A stretch of DNA of 64,000 bases. It comes from Hordeum vulgare subsp. vulgare. Taxonomy: Eukaryota > Streptophyta > Magnoliopsida > Poales > Poaceae. Shown in pieces: positions 58,126-64,000 of this stretch. Numbering within the stretch: position 1 is the first letter of the stretch; each line of letters opens with the position of its first letter. Both the position numbers and the translations under genes were made by a program. Below the pieces are notes generated by a model. The model saw only the letters and a program-made list of their open reading frames with translations, made no database searches and was not told where the DNA came from. The stretch lies in NCBI RefSeq assembly GCF_904849725.1, contig NC_058518.1, positions 329,676,581-329,740,580 of the forward strand, written 5' to 3'.

Positions 58126-59673
58126 TCATACTTGTGATCTTCGTTGGGTTTTCCATGAAGAGGAACGGGTTATCGCAGCACAATGTGGGTAAGTATTTCC
58201 CTTAATTATGAAACCAAGGTTTATCGAACCAAGAGGAATATTAACAACATCCGTATTTAGCGTATGCACACAAAAGAGCAAACAACTTGCACCCAACGTG
58301 GGCAAGAGGGTTGCCAATCTCCTTGATCTCGCTATTTGCAAGCAAGTGAGTTGTGTAGATAATTGGAAATTGCAAACAAAAATAAAAGCAAGTAATGGAA
58401 AAAGTATTGTAGCGTTTTTGAATATATGGTTAATAGACACGGGGCCATAATTGTCCCGAGAGATATCTCTCATGAAAATAAGCATACGGCGGGTAAACAA
58501 ATTACTGTTAGGCAATTAACAGAAAAGCGAATAGTTATGCGATATTCACGACAATGATCATGTGTATATGGGCATCACATCCAAGAAAAATAGGCCGACT
58601 CCGACCTGCACCTATTACAATTACCCCACTTCAAGAGCGCTTCTGTGCTTTCCTGGCTATGTATTAAGTTCATGACAAACGAAGTAATGCATGGAGAACG
58701 ATGACATGATGTAGACAAAGTAAACTCAAGGAATATGAATAAATACCATTATTTTATCCTTAGTAGCAACACCACAAAGACACATCTTGTCCCCTACTTT
58801 TCCTCTGGGATATAGAAACTCATCGGGTTGAACCTACCACAACGCACCTCTCTCACCGAAGAAATATCAATCTAGTTGGCCGAACTATTTCAATAGATCA
58901 GAGAGAATTACAAAGCTGTCATAATCATGCACATAAGAATCATATTAGAATTCAGAGAAGACTCAAATATTTATCATGAATAATCTGAACATAAACCCAC
59001 AATTCATCGGATCCCAAGAAACGCACCGCACAAAAGTATTACATCGAATAGATCAAAGCAAAGATGTGATGACCATTGTATTGAGATCAAGAGAGAGAGA
59101 TTGCCATCTAGGTACTAGCTATGGAACCACAGGTATTTAGTGAACTACTCACGCATCATCATGAGGGGAGCAAGGTTGATGAAGAGGCCCTCCGTGATCG
59201 ACCCCCCCTCCGGCAGGATGCCGGAACAAAGCTCCATATAGCCTCCCATAGTAATAGAGATTTGCGGTGGCGTAAAACTGCTTCAGGACTACCTCTAGGG
59301 TTTTGGGGATATTAGAGAATTTATAAGCGAGATAACAAGGTTGGCGGAGCCACGAGGGGGACACAAGCCATTAGGGCGCGCCCTATAGGCTTGTGGGGCC
59401 CTCGTGCGGCTCCCAGCGTGCTGAAGTTTCTAGGTCTTCTTTTGGTCCAGAAAAAATCATTAAAAAACTGCATGGCAATTGGACTTCGTTTGGTACTGTA
59501 AACCTGAAAAGTGAAAAACATGCAGAAAACAATAAGTGGCACTGGGCACTGGGTCAATAGGATAGTGCTAAAAAATAATATAAAATGGTGAATAAATGAC
59601 CAAAAACTATCCTAGAATGATAATATATCAACATGGAACAATAAAAAATTATAGATACATTGTAGACGTATCA
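58126..59673 (-). repeat. Athila-1 5' LTR (1548 bp)
   Basis: On the minus strand it starts TGATACGTCTAC at 59673. The far end reads TCATACTTG in plus orientation where the other LTR has TGATACTTG, so the terminal CA has mutated to GA on the sense strand. It aligns throughout with 31251-32785. Confidence 0.9.
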
Positions 59674-59678
59674 TACAT

Positions 59679-60340
59679 CAACCAGAACAAGCCCTTCAAA
59701 TTATACCTCTTTCCTGGCCTTTATGAGTCTGGGGGCTCGACATCATCACACCTTTGCCCTGTGCTACCGGGGGCTTCGTGTTATTGGTCTTCGCTATCGA
59801 CAAGTTCATGAAGTGTACCGAGGTAGAGCGAGTGAGGAAGGTAACAGTGCTAGGAGGAGTCAAGTTCCTTAGAGGGATACTCTATCAATTCGGTGTGCCC
59901 AATAGAATCATCACTGCCAATGGCACGCAGTTCACCAGCAACAACTTCATGCAATATTACCAATACATCAGCACCAAGGTCTGCTTTGTGTCTGTTGCTC
60001 ACCGAAGGAGCGACGACCAAGCAGAGAGGGAAAATGCAGAAGTGTTGTGGGGCTTCAAGACGAGAACTTTCGATAAGCTGCACAAGAACGGAAGGCACTG
60101 GATTGATGAGCTCCTGGCGGTTCTTTGGTCAATCAGAACGACAGCAAATCGAGCCACCGGCAAGACACCCTTCACCCTAGTCTATGGGGTAGAAGCCATG
60201 CTCCCCACGGAACTCACGAACGGGTTGCCTCGAGTGCAGGCCTTTGATGAGGATGAGCAAGAGCGGTTGTGGCATGATGATGCCACGCTCCTCCAGGATG
60301 ATCGTCTCCAGGCCACACCGCAAGCCTCAAGTTACCAACA
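59679..60340 (+). pseudogene. pol: Tat-outer integrase catalytic core, continued
   Basis: After Athila-1, the reading resumes with the HQPEQALQ linker and the first catalytic Asp (GLDIITPLP, about 59730). It continues in the frame 59754-60461 up to the next insertion at 60341. The second catalytic motif reads IITANGTQF where the family has TDNG, so the second Asp is replaced by Ala. The Glu motif (QAERENAEVL) is present. A TGA lies just upstream of the first Asp. The C-terminal part is removed by long LTR B2. Residues read from the track beyond 60340 belong to B2. The enzyme is dead on two grounds. Confidence 0.8.
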
Positions 60341-63300
60341 TGTAACACCCAAGATGCGATCCTATCCTTGTTTTGACACGAGGGCTCTCACAGGGATAGA
60401 AGCGCATCTCGTCGTTTTGCAAGAATGGATATCGTTACAAGTACATGTAGTGAAGAGATGAGTATATGGAATTGGCTTACACTCGCCACAAGCTACACCA
60501 AGATCACATCAGTACAACAACATACAGTTATCATGTAGAAGAGAAGGGTCCGACGATGGACGAAAAAATGATAAAAGAATGACGTCCATCCTTGCTATCC
60601 CAGGGTGCCAGCCTGGAACCAATCCTAGATCGATGAAGAAGAACGAGAAGAAGAAACTCCAAATAGAACAATCATCGTGCTCATGTCAAAGTATTGCTTT
60701 ACGTGTACCTGCAACTGTTGTTGTAGTAATCTATGAGCCAGAGGGACTGACCAATCTCATTTCCGAAGGTATCAAAACTATCAAAGCTTAATGGGTGAGG
60801 TATGGTTAAGTGGTGAGGCTGCAGCAAGCGGCTAATCATCTTACTTGAGTTGGCTAACTTACGAGTACTAGAATAGAAGGGGGGGGATGGTTTGCGCATA
60901 ACATATGTGAACCAATAATGATCAAGTGAATGATCCTGGACACCTACTTACGTCACACATAACCCCACCATGTCCTCTTCTCGATGCAGAACTCACGAGA
61001 AGAGACATTCACGGTTACGCACACAGTTGGCATATTTTTTAATTAAGTTTACTTCAAGTTATCTAGAACCGGATGTTAAACAAAGTTTCCAAGTTTGCCA
61101 CATAACCGCGGTCACAACTTTCCGGAAGATTTAACCCTGCAGTGGTGCTCCAACTAGTCCATCACAAATTACCACAAGCTGCATAAAAAGCCTCGATCAC
61201 TAAACTCGTGATCTCCTCGAATTCCTTAGTGGAAAACCTCAACTCTGAGATAGCCCAAAGAATCACCGGAATCCCGATGCACAAGATATTTCATAAAAGG
61301 TAAAACAAGTCTAGCAAGGCCACCCAACGTGTCGACGAACCCGATAGGACCCGACTATCTCGTTCTCAGGACATGACCAAATGAGCACTATGTACGGTGG
61401 CCGGATGGTGATCCCTCGAGTTCCCCCGGGTGACCCCGCAAGTGGCTCTGTTTTGATCCAACACTCATGAGGAGCACTAGACTGGGTTGTTGATTAATTA
61501 CTCTGTGGGTGTCGGCGGGTCGCTATGCATTTTTTGTTAGTTATTAGGCAAATGTAGTACCAAAGTTGGGCCTTGCTAGACGAGTTTTAAACTAAGACGG
61601 GTTATCAAGGGGTGCCCCATAACAACCCTGAGCATGTTAGGAGCTCTCAAATATGGAATATAACATCGGTAGCCGAAACTAAGGCGCCAAAGGTGGAACA
61701 AAACACCAGGCTAGAAGGCCAGGCCTTCCACCTTTTACCAAGTATATCGGTGCATTAAATTAAATAGCAATTAATATGGTTATATATCAAGGACCCATGT
61801 TGGCACATGGAAGGAACTGCTCCTGCAACTAGCAATGCTAACAAAAAGGTTGAGCAAGCGGTAACATAGCCAAAGAGTGGTTTGTTGTGTTGTGGAAAGG
61901 TTAGAGGTTTCATGGAAATGATGGGAGGCTTATTAAACAGGTGGTAGGCAGCGAGACATAACTAAAGAAACGAGAGAACTAGCATGGCAATGATAGTAAT
62001 GGTATCTAGGGAAATGGTCATCTAGCCTATGATCCCGCTTGGAAGAAGAACGAATCCGTGAAGCAGACGAACCAACGTAGTCGAATGAATCCACACACTC
62101 TGAAGCGGTTCGGAACTCTATCGAGAAGAAACAAACCGGAACAACAATCAACACACAATAACACCACCACACATGCACGACATGATGCACAACACATATG
62201 GGGCATGATTGGTTTGATTATGCATGGCACAACATGGCAATTCACAACAATCAGACACTACACATTAAGTGAAGCTCAATATGCAACGAGTTGCATATTG
62301 ACGAAACTCCACACTTGAATTACTTAGTTCACTCCCGTTTAGGTGCACGCCAATGTTAGACGTGGTTAAACATGGCAAGAGGTGAAGCATGTGATTCTAC
62401 ACGTCATTCTAGTCGGTTTACACATTTAGAACATTTGAATGGAGCTACGGTTAAAAGATATGATCAACACAAGACAGTATGCCATGGATGCAACATGCAT
62501 GGAAATGACAACCACGACACGTTCCGGTTCTGATGACTCGGTGAGATACCGTTGCAAATGAATTGGGAGTGCCTGCGTGTCACCTCAAAGAATGATGGGG
62601 TGATCTTGGTTACCGGGTTCCCATGTGAGGGAGCCATGAATATGGGGTACGTGCAACTAACATGGCATCTACGAAACGAACAACTCGCATCTCATACAAC
62701 AATGCATTCATCCACGGGTATCGTCTCAACGGTATACCTTTGAAGCATGCATCTCGGAGCGGTTCGAGTTGTCGCGAACGTCATGGAAGTAGTTGTACGC
62801 GGGTCATCGTGGGAAGTTGTCGTTCACTCGACGGTCATCGGATCCAAGGCGACGATAGTTGTACACGGCCACGGTCTTGACAGATCCCCGACAACGGTAG
62901 ATGTACACTTGTTGTAGATGTTCACGGTCGTCGGTGGATATACTTGTGTCATTGACGGAAGTAGATGTACATGAAGATGATAGTGGTTCCGGCGTCGGGC
63001 GTTGCGGTACTTGGTGCTTGGAGGGGTCATTTGTATGAAACCCACGATGTGAGCAGGAGGCAAACGACTCGAAATCTCCATTATTATGTGGTAGACCAAG
63101 ATGCTCCTGTTATAGGGAGGTTGTGACCACAGCAACTCACACCCAATGGCAACAACGCAAGATGACAGGCTTCCGCGTCTGACACCGCCGCGGGCGAGAC
63201 GAGGCAGGAGGATGATGGCATATGAGTGGCTACAGCAGCATGAGGTTGCGACATAGCATGTAGAGCTATGGAGGCGCGGGAGTCGCAACAGCCATGGCGT

Positions 63301-64000
63301 TGGTCGCCACACGGAGGAAGCAGAGGTGCAAGGAGGACCTCGTGGCCGACGATGGGGCAAGGGGCCGTCAGAGTGGGCAAGGTGACGAGGCAGGGCGACT
63401 GCGGACTGGATGTAGCAAGAGATCGAGGCATGCGTCCATGGTGGCTGGAGCTGCGGGCGACAAAGCACCAAGGTGCAGCTGAGCAGGGGCGGCGGGAACC
63501 GGTTACTAGAGTAGGTAGGCAGCGAGGGTGCTCGGCAAAGGCGCTCGAGTCGCCGCGAAGGAGAAGCAAGGCAGCAATGCTGCGGCGTGAGGCAAGGCGG
63601 TCAGCACAGACTGATAGCTCGACGAGGAAGAAATCGGGCATGGGGAGGAGGTGGATTGGCGCCGGAGCACGGCCGCAACAAGGACCGGTGGCTGGGGTTC
63701 GGGCGCTGCGAGATGCTGGTCAGCCATCGGGATCGGGGAGAGGAGCTTTCTCTTGTGCGACATCGCGAGGTGGGGAACGAGAGGGAGTGTTGGGGGTTCA
63801 CGTGGGTGAGAGTGTAGGTGGCGGCAGTGTCGGGAGGAAACGAGGAGGAGCAAGAGGATCGGGTGGAGCTATGGTTCGGCTCGGCCTTGGCCCAATGGGT
63901 CGGCATGGATGTGTTGCTCGGTTGCGTCCTCCTTTCCTTAGCTCTCTTTTTGTTCCTTCCAATGTCTATCCAAATAAACATAGGGTTCAGAAAGAGAAAA
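60341..64000 (-). mobile_element. LongLTR-B2: family-B LTR, cut by window edge
   Basis: It starts TGTAACACCCAAG at 60341, the complement of the B1 end, and runs past the window. It aligns in reverse with 19804-21024 and with about 2200-5320 of B1, so it preserves the empty site of Tat-inner at about 61545-61600. The preceding CAACA (60336-60340) should recur at the other end. Whether it is a solo LTR or part of a full element cannot be seen. GC-rich 62880-63850 yields spurious ORFs. No gene is supported. Confidence 0.82.

Larger units (their letters stand above)
31251..59673 (-). mobile_element. Athila-1: Sabrina/WHAM-like Gypsy element, complete ends, split twice
   Basis: The 3' LTR is 31251-32785 (left) and the 5' LTR is 58126-59673 (right). 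Perfect TSD TACAT lies at 31246-31250 and 59674-59678. The Athila-type primer site TGGCGCCGTTGCCGGGGA is at 58113-58096. The internal pieces are 32786-33146, 46269-47671 and 54935-58125, together about 5 kb. They code for Gag and a protease-like domain only. I find no RT, RNase H or integrase, so the element is pol-less. It is interrupted by solo LTR A2 (with Copia-2 inside) and by Athila-2, and it sits in the integrase of Tat-outer. Confidence 0.9.
633..60340 (+). mobile_element. Tat-outer: old Tat-type Ty3/Gypsy element, internally deleted and split by three insertions
   Basis: The visible pieces are 633-1193, 29297-31250 and 59679-60340. The 5' LTR starts TGTCGGTGTAC at 633 and ends CCCCGACA at 29552. 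Downstream come the end of reverse transcriptase, RNase H, a second RNase H, and the integrase zinc finger and core. Gag, protease and most of reverse transcriptase are missing, so the leader joins late RT at about 29600-29640. Copia-1 (1194-29291), Athila-1 (31251-59673) and long LTR B2 (from 60341) interrupt it. Rejoining the flanks at each TSD restores continuous homology. The 3' LTR would lie beyond the window. It is the oldest element with a traceable body here. Confidence 0.8.

Noticed and set aside
62824..63853. 215- and 185-codon minus-strand ORFs near the window end
   Set aside because: Low-complexity frames in the GC-rich block of LTR B2. The matching B1 block encodes different peptides.
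1..64000. Host genes, tRNA or rRNA genes, or a new defence- or virus-like system
   Set aside because: After assigning retroelements, the remaining sequence is untranslated element DNA. I saw no host exon structure, tRNA fold, or non-retroelement enzyme.

Overview
This window looks like intergenic DNA from a large grass genome, most likely a Triticeae cereal (wheat, Aegilops, barley or rye). I found no host gene, no RNA gene, and nothing bacterial or CRISPR-like. Almost every base belongs to LTR retrotransposons nested inside one another. The Triticeae call rests on two Copia elements with Angela/WIS/BARE1-type LTRs (TGTTGGAAATATGCCC and TGTTGGAATTATGCCC starts) and on Athila-type Gypsy elements whose LTRs start TGATACGTCT on the minus strand (Sabrina/WHAM-like). 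These names come from memory of the families, not from a search.

Layout, outermost first. 1-632 is a fragment of an Athila-like LTR. From 633 to 60340 an old Tat-type Gypsy element (Tat-outer, plus strand) is cut apart by three insertions. First is Copia-1 (1194-29291, minus). Its left LTR holds a long solo LTR, B1 (1661-21024). B1 holds a 5'-truncated Tat element (Tat-inner, about 5326-19803, plus), whose protease region holds another long solo LTR, A1 (5396-9572). Second is Athila-1 (31251-59673, minus), which holds solo LTR A2 (33147-46263) and Athila-2 (47672-54929, minus). A2 itself holds the nearly complete Copia-2 (33167-42075, plus). Third is long LTR B2 (60341 to the window end). Nearly all borders are fixed by TG...CA ends and 5-bp target-site duplications read directly: GTGCG, CTCTG, TACAT, GCGTG, CCTAA, and one-mismatch pairs for Copia-1 and Athila-2.

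Coding content is retroelement gag, protease, integrase, reverse transcriptase and RNase H. All of it is broken by stops or frameshifts except one 421-codon frame in Athila-2, which carries a protease-like domain but no N-terminal gag domain. Tat-inner is the richest part. Its pol has two RNase H domains and stays in one frame, with five in-frame stops. Downstream lies a 70-bp tandem array in which each unit can form two hairpins. Beyond that, on the opposite strand, lies a six-exon gene with GT/AG splice sites, a putative gypsy-type transposon domain (PF04195-like) and a coiled coil.

No new free-standing biological system was found. The points most worth a second look are the hairpin array, the antisense spliced gene with hairpin repeats in one intron, the gag-less protease-only Athila, and conserved blocks shared by two unusually long LTR families.
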